From Haplosporangium gracile (Eukaryota; Mortierellomycota; Mortierellomycetes; Mortierellales; Mortierellaceae), in the NCBI GenBank assembly GCA_015499985.1, contig JAAAUF010000015.1, positions 1 to 64,000 on the forward strand: a DNA stretch of 64,000 bases, given 5' to 3'. The notes under the pieces were generated by a model. The model ran no database searches and was not told where the DNA came from. It saw only the letters and a list, made by a program, of their open reading frames with translations. How positions within the stretch are numbered: position 1 is the stretch's first letter; every line of letters begins with the position of its first letter. The translations under genes and the position numbers were made by a program. Positions 10,582-21,519 of the stretch are shown here, piece by piece.

Positions 10582-10587
10582 AATAAA
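10582..10587 (+). terminator. Poly(A) signal AATAAA of glyoxalase II
   Basis: AATAAA in an A/T-rich context, 113 nt after the stop codon at 10469. Confidence 0.5.
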
Positions 10588-10904
10588 TATATAAAAAAAG
10601 AGAAACAAGAGTTTACGTACCTCACCTTGGCAGAAGAGCGACAAGTTCCCTTTCTAGGCTACTGTCACATGATCAAGCGGTGACTGTGATCGGCGGAGAG
10701 AGCTAAAAAGGAATTTTTGCATGCAGGCCGTCATCATGGTTCTGTTCTGGGCAGAGAGGAAAGGATAGAAGTGGATAAGGTGCCGCAAGAAAAACAAACA
10801 AGTGCTCACCTTTTCCCTCCCTTCCTCCGTTTCTTTCTTCACACCATACACTTACATTTTTCTTTAGCCACATTCCCTCATTCTCTTTCTTGTTCATCCT
10901 CACG

Positions 10905-10933
10905 CTTCCTTCCTTCCTTCCTTCCTTCCTTCC
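10905..10933 (+). repeat. (CTTC)n microsatellite in the MGM1 leader
   Basis: About seven tandem CTTC units, 48 nt upstream of the MGM1 start codon. Pyrimidine tracts of this sort are common in fungal promoters. Confidence 0.8.
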
Positions 10934-10980
10934 ATTTACTCTTAATTTATCCTCCTTCATTACACACACATACTTGAACA

Positions 10981-13900
10981 ATGATCTCGAGGTTGCTTGC
11001 AGAGGCCCCTGCTGTAAGCGCCGCTCTCCGTTCCAGGACACTGCTCCACCAACCCGGGCGCTCACAACCTGTCCGCCTCCTCTCAACGGCTACCATCCTC
11101 AGAACTCACCCCGGCACCAACACCGCCACCAACACAACAGCAACTCAAGCAACCGCATTGACTGCTGCAGGAACCGCAAGGCGTGACCCCTTGGCCTGGA
11201 CCTCTCGTTCTGCAGGAGTCCAGCAACGCTTTTACAACAGCTCTGTTAATAGCACAGGCCGCCTGCGCGTATTCTCCGCCATCACCGGATCCCGTCTTGT
11301 CTCCAGGGCGTATTCTTCAACCGCATATCCCTCCTCTTCTTCTGCTATGGGCCGTCACACCGTCCCCGGTCGACCCTTCGCTCTTCCTCGTCGTCACTCT
11401 GCACTTCACTTTTACAGGACACGACGTGGAAATCTTGTTGCTAGACGTGGGATTGCTGCCACGGCTGCCCCCCGGTTCATAATGCATGCCCTCCGTTTAC
11501 CCATGGGTGCCCTCACCGCCGGTCTTGCCAGTCTTTCCTACGCTCAGTATAAAGTCACAGGTAATATACATCCCCGGTGAAAGTCGCAGTAGGATTAAAG
11601 TGTACCATGCGGCTCACTTCTTCAGAATGTCAATATTAATCCACGCTGTTTGTTATTTGCGCGTTTCTTGTAAATAGAACTCTCAAATAGAGGAAGTGAC
11701 TGGGCCATGGGACTGGCAGAGGATGTGAAAGGGCTTGTAACGTCAGTAAAGTCTACCATGAATCAAGTCCACGTCCCCGAGCTGGCTCTTCCCGACTTTT
11801 TGGTTCCTCTTTTCCGCAGTGCGACACTGGACGACAAAGAATACAGCGTGAGCAGTGAAGCCACCAACCTGGCTGCTCAAGACGGACCCCGTTTCATCCG
11901 CAAGTCATCGACAACAGGAGGCAACAACAACGGAAACAATGATAACAACGAGGATCCTCAGCACAACCGTGAGGCTGCAGCGGCGGCAGCGGCGGCAGCA
12001 GCAGCAGCCTTGGCTAAATCAAAGTCCGACGAACAGGAAAGTCCACGCCCCTCGGGAATCCCTCCTCACGACGGCGATTTTATGCTATTGACCAAGAAGC
12101 TAATTGAGGTCAGGAATGTTCTCAATTCCATCGACCACAACGATACCCTCAAGCTGCCCAGCATTGTCGTCATTGGAAGTCAGAGCTCTGGAAAGAGTTC
12201 AGTTTTGGAGGCCATTGTCGGGCACGAGTTCTTACCCAAGTATGTTTCTTCGCTGTCTTAAAGACAGAAGCTTAATTTGCCATATACATATAACACAATT
12301 TTACATGTTATTGACCGCCTAAATATTTTGCTTTCGATTATAGGGGGTCAAACATGGTAACTCGGCGACCCATTGAACTCACTCTCATTCATACACCACA
12401 CTCCAAGGAAGAGTACGGAGAGTTTCCCTCTTTAGGCTTGGGCAAGGTGCACGACTTCAAGCGCATTCAGGAGACGCTTAGGGATCTTAACATGGCTGTT
12501 CCCGAGTCAGAATGTGTTTCTTCCAAACCCATTGAACTTCGCATCTACTCCCCCAACGTTCCAGATCTGACCATGATCGACTTGCCTGGATACATTCAAA
12601 TTACGTCCAAGAACCAACCTATTTCCCTCAAGGAAAAGATCTCGGAGCTGTGCGAAAAATATATTCAGGAGCCCAACATTATCCTGGCTGTGTGCGCCGC
12701 GGATGTCGATCTGGCCAACTCGGAGGCTCTTAGGAGCAGTCGCAAGGTCGACCCACTGGGATTACGGACGATTGGTGTGATCACCAAGATGGATCTGGTC
12801 GAGCCCGAGCGTGGAGTTGCCATTTTGAGAAATCAGGACTACCCTTTGCATCTCGGATATATCGGAGTCGTCTGCAGGGCACCTGGAGGATCCAGCAAGG
12901 AGAACATTACGCAGGCTGTCATCAAGACCGAGGACGCGCATTTCCGGAGCTCGTACCAGTACAGTCAACGAGGCGTTTTTGTCGGCACGGGAACTCTGCG
13001 TCGCAAGCTGATGGACATCCTGGAAGAGAATATGGGCTCCAACTTGGGATCGATCATCAAGGCAGTTCAGAAGGAGTTGGATGAGACACGATACCAGTTC
13101 AAGGTCGAGTACAACGACCAGAAGATGAGCGCCGAGTCATATGTGGCCGAGTCTGTGGACAAGCTGAAGCATCGGTTCAAGGACTTTTCAAAGGCGTTTG
13201 GCAAGCCTCAAGTAAGGCTGGAGATCCGACACATGCTGGAACAGCGCATGCTGGATATCTGTGCGCAACGGTACTGGTCCGACCCTAGGATCAACGAATT
13301 GCCCCAGCTGGACTCGAGTTCTACTGCAGAGGAAGATCGACTTTACTGGGATTTGCAGCTGGACTTGGCCTCGTCCGCCTTGACAAAGTCCGGTGTGGGT
13401 CGTCAGACTACCCAGCGCGTTGTTGACATTCTTTCCAGGACGATAGAGCAGTTAGCCGAGGCAGAGCCCTTCAATCACCACCCCGACGCAGCCAACACAA
13501 TCAAGACGATGACACACGAGATTCTCAGCTCCCGTAGCCAGGCCACCGCCGATCAGGTCGAGAACACCATCAAGCCCTTCAAATATGAGGTTGAGTGCAC
13601 AGATGGTGAGTGGACGGAGGGTGTCAAGCGCTCAATTGCCCTTGTTCAGACCGAGTTGGAGATGTGCGAGGACGCGTTGTCCAAGATCAAGACGACAGTT
13701 GGAACCAAGAAGCTGCGCAAGGCCATCAACTTTGTGATTGAGTCGGATCGCGAGGAGGTTAGGAGAGCACAACGTCGTGAGGCTGTTGTCAAGTTGAGAG
13801 AGTCTAACCCTCGCCAGCATCTGGAAGATCAAGCGCGAACCAGCAGGGACAGCCATTCTTCGGAATCGACGGAGCTCCATGGCGAACACAACCAGGATGA

Positions 13901-14390
13901 TGATGTCCAGGCCCAGAAGGACGACAGATCAGTACCAGAAGACGAGGATGAGCTTGAGGCGGCGATACGACCTCATTTCAACCCCAAGTTGTTGGTGAAG
14001 GCACGAGAGGCGCTTTCGCTGCGGGACCGGGCATTGATTTTGAAGTACCGGTTGTCTGCGCTCAAGTCCAAGACGTGCAAGAACTCGAAGAACAAGGCGC
14101 AGTGTCCCGAGGCATTCTTGGCGGTTGTGGCGGAGAAGTTGGCGTATACGAGTGTGATGTTTATCCAGGTGGAGTTGATGAACGAGTTTGTGTTCCAGTT
14201 GCCACGGATGATTGACAGTCGTTTGGGCGTCAAGACAGGCCAGGAGGCGATGGAGAAGTTTGCCAGGGAGAACCCACTTGTAGGTAAACATCTGGAGCTG
14301 ATGGAGAAGCGGATGAAGCTTGAGGAGGTATGGGAGAAGCTGAACTATCTCGTCCGGCGACAGGAAGAGGCCAAGGCGCGCAAGTGGTAG
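10981..14390 (+). CDS. MGM1: Mitochondrial inner-membrane dynamin-like GTPase (Mgm1/OPA1)
   Basis: Three exons, 10981-11560, 11678-12239 and 12344-14390, encode 1062 residues. The first 165 residues are Arg/Ser/Thr-rich and nearly free of acid residues, a long mitochondrial presequence. Residues about 167-193 are a hydrophobic segment ([20 protein letters not shown]) that would anchor it in the inner membrane. A poly-Ala run (about 296-309) and an Asn-rich patch precede the GTPase domain: GSQSSGKSS (about 360), DLPG (about 460), TKMD (about 528). The middle, paddle and GTPase-effector regions follow. It drives inner-membrane fusion and cristae shape. In yeast a rhomboid protease cuts a second hydrophobic segment; I could not pick out that site with confidence. 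Joining codons (Glu194, Lys before [14 protein letters not shown]) confirm the introns. Confidence 0.96.
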
Positions 14391-14570
14391 TCAGTAGTAG
14401 TCTTTATTGCGTTTTCCTCTTAGACATGATCAAACAAAAAAAGCATTTTTATGGACAATTATCGCTGTTTTCCTTTTGTGCCCAAGACCGGAATGAACTA
14501 AGGTAGTGGAGGAGGATGATAAAGTAGTAGAAGCTCCAGAAGGAGAAAGTGTAGAAGACAAAAGACAGAC

Positions 14571-14628
14571 AAAGAGAGAGAGAAAGAAAGAGAGAGAGAG
14601 AGAGAAAGAGAGAGAGTGTGTGTGTGTG
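14571..14628 (+). repeat. (GA)n/(GT)n compound microsatellite
   Basis: A GA tract with AAAG interruptions runs directly into a short GT tract, between MGM1 and MTR3. Confidence 0.85.
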
Positions 14629-14785
14629 AGGGAGGTGACAGCATAAATTATCGTAGCGGTACTCCTCGCACTTTGTCTCTTACTTGCTTCTCTTTTTGAC
14701 AGATCAGGATGCTTGAAAAGAGTTTGTCAACTTATTAATAGCCGTTGCTGGTCTTAAAGGTCAAATCATCACAAAGATGAAAAAG

Positions 14786-14825
14786 ACGCGTTTTCCCAAT
14801 TTAGGGATTTGATCAAAATCGCGTC
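14786..14825 (+). promoter_or_regulatory. ACGCGT plus ATCAAAATCGCGTC upstream of MTR3
   Basis: Two CGCG-core elements about 20 nt apart, roughly 180-220 nt before the start codon. ACGCGT is the MBF (MCB) site in ascomycete yeasts. Whether it works here is unknown. Confidence 0.3.
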
Positions 14826-15005
14826 CTAACCCACGCCCAGGCCCCTTCTCCCTGCCAAGCTCACTAAAAATTCAAAACAAACCAGACGCCACAAGGCAGT
14901 CACTCTCACGTTTTTCTTTTTTTGTGCTTGCAGGCAGTGCATGTCCAAAGTTTGCTTTTGCCTCGTTCATTCTACCATACCATCAACAGCAGCGACAAAA
15001 ATATA

Positions 15006-16372
15006 ATGGCAGCGGACAGAAAGCGAGTTGCAGGACCAGAGTCGAGTGTCGCCCCTCTTGTCGAATATTCTATCGACCACCAGCCATGGACCCCCTTCAC
15101 CGAGAAGCGCCACGACTCTCATCGCCAGCCTGAGGACCTTCGACCTATCTGTAAGTCAAAGCAAAGACACCTTTTTTCAAAGGGAACAGAAGACATGAAG
15201 GCACGGACAGAACACGCAGAACAACGTCAAATCAGGACAGAAAAAATTATCACTGGTGGCCTTCCGCGTTTGATGAAGAAGCTATTAAGGCGTCTACTAA
15301 TACGCTTGCTTCCTCTCTTTTTTGTAATTGTCCACGCCCCTCTTCATAGACTTGAAGACAGGACTGATCTCTGAGGCTAACGGATCTGCCTACATTGAAC
15401 TGGAAAAGACAAAGCTCACCTGCGGCGTGTACGTTAAATTTTATTATCTAAAAGCGGGGGAGCGACTTCACGCAGGATCGCTTCCATGGAAAACCCATTG
15501 CAGGAGTTTCTCATCACACTGCTATCTAACCGACCCTTTTATCATTTTGCACACCTTTTTTTCTCCTTAGTTACGGTCCTAGGCCTGTCAAGAGAGCTGG
15601 ACAGGGATTCAGTGACAGGGGCACACTCAACTGCGAAATCAAATTTGCCACTTTCTCCTGTGTTAAGCGTCGTGGTACCATGCGGGTAATTTTATCATGC
15701 AGGAATAGAACAACTTGAAAGCTCAAACGGATCACAAGTCTCCTAGTGCGCTTCACGCGCGACACCTTATAACAACACAAGTAACTCACACACGCATCTT
15801 TCTCTACCCAAATCCACACACTCCTCCTCTCTCACTTATAGGACGCGCAAGAGAAGGAGCTTTCACAGATCTTGAGCCAAGGGCTGACCCCCGCAGTGAG
15901 GCTGGAACTGTTCCCAAAATCAAACGTCGACATCTACATTACCGTTCTGGAATCTGACGGTTGGGGCTCTTGTATCGCTGCCGCCTTCACTGTCGCATCG
16001 GTCGCTCTTGCACATGCGGGCATCGAGATGCTCGACCTTGTCGCTGGCTGCTCCGCCTCCTACATTCCTACCTCAATACCCTCTACAGAATCATCAACAT
16101 CAGCATCACAAGCAGAATCAGAAGCAGGAACGGGATCAATAACGCCACAGATCTTCATGGACGCCGACCTGGAGGAAGAAAAGTTCCAACAGGGCTCGAT
16201 TGTGTTGGCGTATATGCCTTCGTTGAATCAAACGACACATGTCTTGCAGACCGGGAAGGCCGAGGGAGTGATCATTTCGCAGTCGGTCGAGCATTGTGTT
16301 GAGGCCTGTAACAAGATCTTTGCGGTTATGAATCATGCGCTCCTCGAATCGATTGATAAGAAGCAGGTGTAA
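15006..16372 (+). CDS. MTR3: Exosome core subunit Mtr3 (EXOSC6)
   Basis: Four exons, 15006-15150, 15350-15428, 15571-15685 and 15842-16372, encode 289 residues. It has the RNase PH fold of the catalytically inactive ring subunits: ADRKRVAGPE at the start, then LKTGLISEANGSAYIEL, GVYGPRPVKR, DRGTLNCEIKFA, TPAVRLELFPKSNVDIYI and the AGIEMLDLVAGCSAS segment. With Rrp41-46 it builds the six-membered ring through which RNA is threaded to Rrp44 and Rrp6 for 3'-5' decay and rRNA processing in nucleus and cytoplasm. A Ser/Thr/Gln insertion near residues 195-215 sits where other Mtr3 proteins also vary. The gene ends 221 nt from the end of the convergent AMPK gamma gene. Confidence 0.93.
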
Positions 16373-16593
16373 AAAAAAATTATCAGAGACAGGACTTTTG
16401 TGCAGTCTATTGGTGCGATTGCCTTTGGTCACCAAGCCGAGGGAATAAAAAAACATTAACAGAGAATGAATCAAAAATGACGTTGTACTTGGTTTGCCTC
16501 CAAAAGAATGTAGTCTCTAAGAGTAAACGCTGTATCAAATCTAAGCTACAGAAGGTCCTTCTTGTCTGCCTCAGATGAAATGACCGGATTCGG

Positions 16594-19014
16594 TCACCTC
16601 TCATCGACAGCACGTTCCGCAGCAACAGAGACGTCTGGCTTTGTCACGGTAGCAGAATCGACACCATCATCATCCTCCTGAAGATGATCCGCAACAACAT
16701 CATCCCGGGTGCCATCAATCAGGTACCGCATAATATCCGAAAGACTGACAATACCCTTGAGCTTGTTTTCACTGTCGACAACAATCAACCGATGCACCTG
16801 CGATTTGCGGATGGTCCCAAAGATCGACGAGAGACTGTCGTTCAGAGTGCACGTATGCACGCCCGCAAAGTCTTCAGGTCGTCGGAGCAATGCCTCGGCA
16901 ACACACAAATCCAGATCTCTGTACACTCCCGCCTTGACCAATGTCTATTTTTATACAGTGTAAAAGAATTGTCAAGTTAGACAGATGAGTCAGATCACTC
17001 CAGCTTGCTTCTTTCAAAGTATTCCTATTGTAGACACAAGGCAAACACACTTACCATCACATCAACAGTCTCGTACACGTTCAAAACGACGCCTAATTAA
17101 TAGAGTCACACAAAAATTAGTAAGCCTATCTTGGTAAAAAAATATCATGTCGGGCCAAATTGTATCTTCAGCACAAACAATGCAAACTCATTCATACCCT
17201 CTTCATCCACAATGGGGACAGAAGAGATTTTTCGCTTGACAAACATATCAATAACCTCGATCACAGGAGTTGATAGATCCGCCACCGCCAAATTCGTATA
17301 GATTCCAATCTTGAGTTCAGACAATGGCTGGCGCAGTGTCTTTTCATCTTGGTACTAATGCAGTTGAACAATCGATATTAATTTTCAACCTCAAGGAAGG
17401 TCAATAAACTGACGAGAGAAATAAACAAACTCACATGAAAAACCCGAGAAGCCAATAGACAAACAAAAAAAAGGAAAAAATACTTCTACTCACATTCATG
17501 GCGATAAACTTCAGAATCCGGTACTGGGTCAGTACCGAAACAATCATCTCCTCGCCCGTTTCAGAGTCTACATCAACCAGGGGAAGTCGATGAGCTCTAG
17601 ACTCGACTAAGAGATGACAAGCATCATACAGAGACTGAAGCGGGTGCAGTGAGAACAACTCTGGTGGTGGGACGCCTATTACTTTCTCGACATCTTTTTC
17701 CGCCGAAAAAAAATGAAAAGTAAAGAAAGACAGGAATTGGTCAGTGAGGTCCGGTTCCGGGGTTTCTCAGGCATTTCAAGTACATATCGTCCGCATTGTA
17801 CTTCTCTCCGAAGTCCCACCACTATTCAGAGCCTACCCCCTCTTTAGATTGAGCCTTTTTTATATCCATTTTCTTTACCACTGACTCGATCGAATAATGG
17901 GTGATCTCCTTTTCTTCTTAACTTCATGCACAAAGCCTCTCACAATACCACATATATTCTCCTGTTCCATTTCAAAAGGTAGAATTTTTCACACGCACTC
18001 ACCTCGCAGTTGTGAAATCTGGAAGAGTTCCATTTCCTGACTGGCGACAGAGTAGGACGAATGCGAGTAGTAGTACTGGATCAGGTTGATAAAGTCGGTG
18101 GCGGTCAACATACCGGCAAATTTGCGTTTTGTCGAATCCCAAAGTGGTGCCGACACGATCCCTATCGATCCCCCAAATAAAAGGACAAAAAAGGGTAAGG
18201 AAAATGAACAAAAAATGTATGATTGCTCAAAAAAAGCAATACGAGAAACCTGTCATTGCAAAAAGGAAAGGCAAGTTTGTGAGCGATGATAAACAAGGGA
18301 GGGGAGATATAATTTACCGTATTGCATCAGAACGGAAAGGGCTTTCTTGACCAAGAGAGTGGTATCCATGACAATCTGGCGGTAGCTGACAGGGAGAACA
18401 TCGTATGCCGAATGTTGTTTCAGGAACGTCTCCATCATTGCCTGGGTACCCTGCAGAGTCTCTGTATCCTTCTTCTTGCGCCAGGCCGAATAGGACGCGA
18501 CAGGGTCTATGTTTTCCGTCGCCAGCACGTCCACTGCCCCTACTCCTGCGGTCGTCGTTGATGACGGGTGGAGGTGAGTTGTTGGGTCGAGCGTGAGATT
18601 TTGAGCAAGTGCGGAGGTCAAAGACGAGACAGGTTGCAGAGGAGAGGCCATCGAATGAGAAGCGAGCCCTGGCACTGGTGGTGGTGGTACAGGTTCGGCA
18701 GTATAGGTGGTATTATTGATAAAGTTGTTGCTGTTGCTATAGCGGTGGTTGTTGATGCCATCGCCGCCGTCTTGGTTATCGACAGCAGACGAAAAGTCAC
18801 TCTGAGTCTCGAGCGTGGAAGAAACGGACGCTTGTCGGGCAAAGTAATCCTGAGGGTTGCCGTTGTTGCTGTTGTGACCTGGCCCTCCTTCTGACTGGGT
18901 CTGCTGTTGTTGCTGAGATGTTACAGGATGGGGATGTGTTCTCTCTGTAGAGTCGACGCCGTTTGTGTGCTGTGTGTTCACAGCGGGGTCCTGAATTGGG
19001 TTTGAATCTGTCAT
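16594..19014 (-). CDS. SNF4: AMPK/Snf1 complex gamma subunit with four CBS motifs (Snf4)
   Basis: Six exons on the minus strand: 19014-18318, 18161-18003, 17693-17494, 17354-17198, 17092-17055, 16944-16594; 533 residues. The gamma core begins near residue 195 ([19 protein letters not shown]) and carries four CBS motifs: CBS1 with [22 protein letters not shown]2 with [15 protein letters not shown]3 with [16 protein letters not shown]4 with [10 protein letters not shown] and [13 protein letters not shown]. These bind AMP/ADP/ATP and regulate the Snf1/AMPK kinase under energy stress. The first 190 residues are a Gln/Asn/Ser/Pro-rich extension absent from the 322-residue yeast Snf4. Exon 5 is only 38 nt. 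All phases agree. Confidence 0.95.
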
Positions 19015-19354
19015 GGGAGTAGTGTTTAGCGAAGGAAATTGTTCTTCTGTGTTGGTGCGAGGTTATTGAAGTCGGTCCCTCGGTAGTGAATTATTCTCAG
19101 CGACCTTGTTTGTCCTGGGAAGATGTGAGGGTGAGGGTGAGTGCAGGGCACAGGGGGAACAAAAAAGTGGTGGCGGATTGCAAAAGAAAAAAAAGAAGCG
19201 ATGGGCGAAAGTCAAACTGGCCGAGAATAAAAAAGGGTCAAGGGCAGAAGGGCAGAGCGCATGAAAAAATCAATATGACTCGAACAATTTTTATTAGGTC
19301 TGGATGCGAAAAAGTGATATGCAAAGGAGTTCATAAAATGATTGTGTTTTTTTT
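19015..19354. promoter_or_regulatory. SNF4 promoter and 3' end of the WKF-domain gene
   Basis: The 340 nt separate two minus-strand genes in tandem. No conserved frame or recognised site is visible. The A/G-rich plus strand means a pyrimidine-rich leader for SNF4. Confidence 0.4.
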
Positions 19355-20524
19355 TTATGCAAGGACGCGAAGGGCTGCAAGGGCACGAGACGACTTGACC
19401 ACAGCTGCTCGCTTGGACTCAACCTTCACTGCCTTGGACGCCTCCTCTGCTGCCCTCTCTTCCTCCGTCAATGGAATGGTTAAAGTCTCTTCTGTCTCTA
19501 TGCTAGTATCCTTCATCTCCTGATCCTCGCTCTCATCTGTCTTCTTGGCTTCGTCCTTCTCCTCCTCGTCGTCGTCCTCGGACTCGGGAGCCTCCACAAT
19601 CTTTTTGGCATCCGCAATCGCAGACTATAATAATGATCGGGTCAATTGTTAGCATCACGAAAAAGTAACAGTCGCTCGCCAAACGATATCCGGCATATCC
19701 TAAAAAAAATCTTACGTTTCTAGCAGCACCCTTCAGGTCGTGAATATACTCCAAGAAGAGATTCCAGTGAGAATCAGGCAATTGCTTGTCGTCATACATG
19801 TGGTTGATAAGCCAAACCTGACGGAGTTTTTGGAACTTCCACGTTGCCCTGGCCTTCTTCCACTCTACCAAGTACGCCAAACCTACATGTTTAAAAAGAA
19901 AGTACAAAGAATGCATTTAGTTTCTGGATCGCCTTAGTTCACTACAAATCGAGAAACAGCCGAGCATTATTTCTAACCTGGATTTGCGGCGTCCGATTCA
20001 AGAAGCTGAGCATCGTCTTGTTTTGACTTTTTGAAAGAGTCGCTGGTCGACTGTTTATCTGCTTTCCGCTTCTTGGACTTCTTCTTGTCGTCATCACTGC
20101 TGTCGCTGTCACTGTCACTGTCCTCATTTCCTGATCCGTCATCGCCCTTGACCTTATAGGAGGTATCCTTCAATTGTTCTGCGTTGTCAGCCTCAGATGA
20201 GTTCTTCAAGAACTGCTTCCATTTGGGAGTCTTGTTCTGGGCGGTAGGTTTGCGGGAACCGCTGGCTGCTTTGGCAGCATTTGCCGCGGCAGATTTTGCC
20301 AATTCAGCTTCTTTGCGGAGACGCTTGCGCTCCTGCTTGGCAGCAATGTCAGCCTCAGTCTTGACTCGACGCTCCTTCTTCTTCTTGACGGCTGGGATAT
20401 CGATCAGAGCCTCTTCTGGCGTTAGTGGGGTGATAGTGGTTGTGGTTGCTGCGGTTGCTGTTGGTTGAGCCTTTTTCTTTTCTGGCTTTGAGACCTTGAC
20501 GCGCTTGACTGTCGAGTCTGACAT
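19355..20524 (-). CDS. WKF-domain (C7orf50-like) nuclear/nucleolar protein
   Basis: Three exons on the minus strand: 20524-19978, 19882-19716, 19624-19355; 327 residues. Exon 2 (residues 183-238) encodes the WKF domain: LAYLVEWKKARATWKFQKLR, then VWLINHMYDDKQLPDSHWNLFLEYIHDLKGAAR. This domain is the hallmark of human C7orf50 and its fungal homologues, linked to pre-rRNA and nucleolar work; the precise role is not known. The N-terminal part is Lys-rich with several basic clusters (KPEKKK, VKKKKERRVK, KKKSKKRKADK) that would serve as nuclear signals, and a DSDSDSDSSDDDKKK acidic patch. The C-terminal exon is very acidic, then ends Ala-rich. It is divergent from SLA1, about 1 kb apart. Confidence 0.85.
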
Positions 20525-21519
20525 GGTTGTGTGATTTGTTGTGTTGACGAGGAGCGGGTATGCAATGAACGAACGACCTGAATGGACAACCGACAGAACT
20601 GTGGAGTAAAAAAAAAAAAAGTGTTGTTGCAAACATTGAGAGTGGCGCCTCGTCCCTCTAATTTGGCAGTCACTCGCCTTGCACAACTACTCTTACAGCC
20701 AGACCATTGTGTTCGCTGGTGTAAGTTCAAATGGCGCTCTATTTCTTGTCAGCTGACTGATTGGATCTTGTTGGAACTTGAAAGGGGAATCGAGTGGTGA
20801 TGGATATGTGAAGAACAAACTATCCCTGGGTGTACAATTGAACAATCTGCAAACTGCAACTTGGAGCTTGCATAGAAAAAGCGTCTATACCTATTCCGTA
20901 AAGGGTCTGAGAAGTCGAAGGAAGAACAGACACGTACTGTAGTGTGGGCATTGAGTGCAGCGGTAGGAACCAATTGAGTGCATTCCACGGCCTGTAATAA
21001 AAAAAGTGCGGGCGGATATACATGAGTGCAAGTGTCGACAGCCCCTTCTGTATTGTTGCTCACCAGTGTTCCCACCTTCCTTCGTTCTGCTCCACTGACT
21101 GTGCCATTAATATCGATTTTTTCATTTCGACAGTCGTCATAGGTCCTGGTGTTAGTTTTCCTTTCCTTTCCTTTTCTTCACTCTTCACACTTTCACTCTC
21201 TCACTCTCCATCGCCCTCCTTCATTCCCTTTCACCCTCCATCCCCGCATATTATTTTATCTTCACGTCCGTTTGTCTCCCTTCGCTTTCCTTCACTCCAT
21301 CCTTCTCCCTCACGCACTCATTAAAAAAAGAAAAAAAAAACAAAAAAGAGCGGCCACTGACCACGAACGAACCAACCAACGACCATCACCCCTCCTTCAT
21401 CACTATTTTCTCTGTCTCTCTCTCTCTCTCTCTCTCCCTCCCCTTCTTCCTAGTCACTCTTTCCTCTCTCTTCCCATCTCCCCCCTTCAACCCGTACTCA
21501 CATCTCAGACAACTGAACC
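20525..21519. promoter_or_regulatory. Divergent promoter of the WKF gene and SLA1
   Basis: About 1 kb. The SLA1 side (21140-21500) is strongly pyrimidine-rich, with a TC microsatellite at 21415-21436. That tract is open in several frames because it is low in complexity, not because it codes. Confidence 0.45.
21415..21436 (+). repeat. (TC)n microsatellite in the SLA1 leader
   Basis: Eleven TC units about 85 nt upstream of the SLA1 start codon. Confidence 0.85.

Larger units (their letters stand above)
10470..10980. other. Glyoxalase II 3' UTR and MGM1 promoter/leader
   Basis: After the AATAAA at 10582 the sequence becomes pyrimidine-rich toward the MGM1 start, with a CTTC tetranucleotide repeat at 10905-10933. 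No conserved frame is visible. Confidence 0.45.
14391..15005. other. MGM1 3' region and MTR3 promoter
   Basis: Contains a GA/GT microsatellite (14571-14628) and, 195-220 nt before the MTR3 start, an ACGCGT (14786-14791) followed by ATCAAAATCGCGTC (14812-14825). The same 14-mer occurs upstream of the ribonucleotide reductase gene. No coding frame is convincing. Confidence 0.45.
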
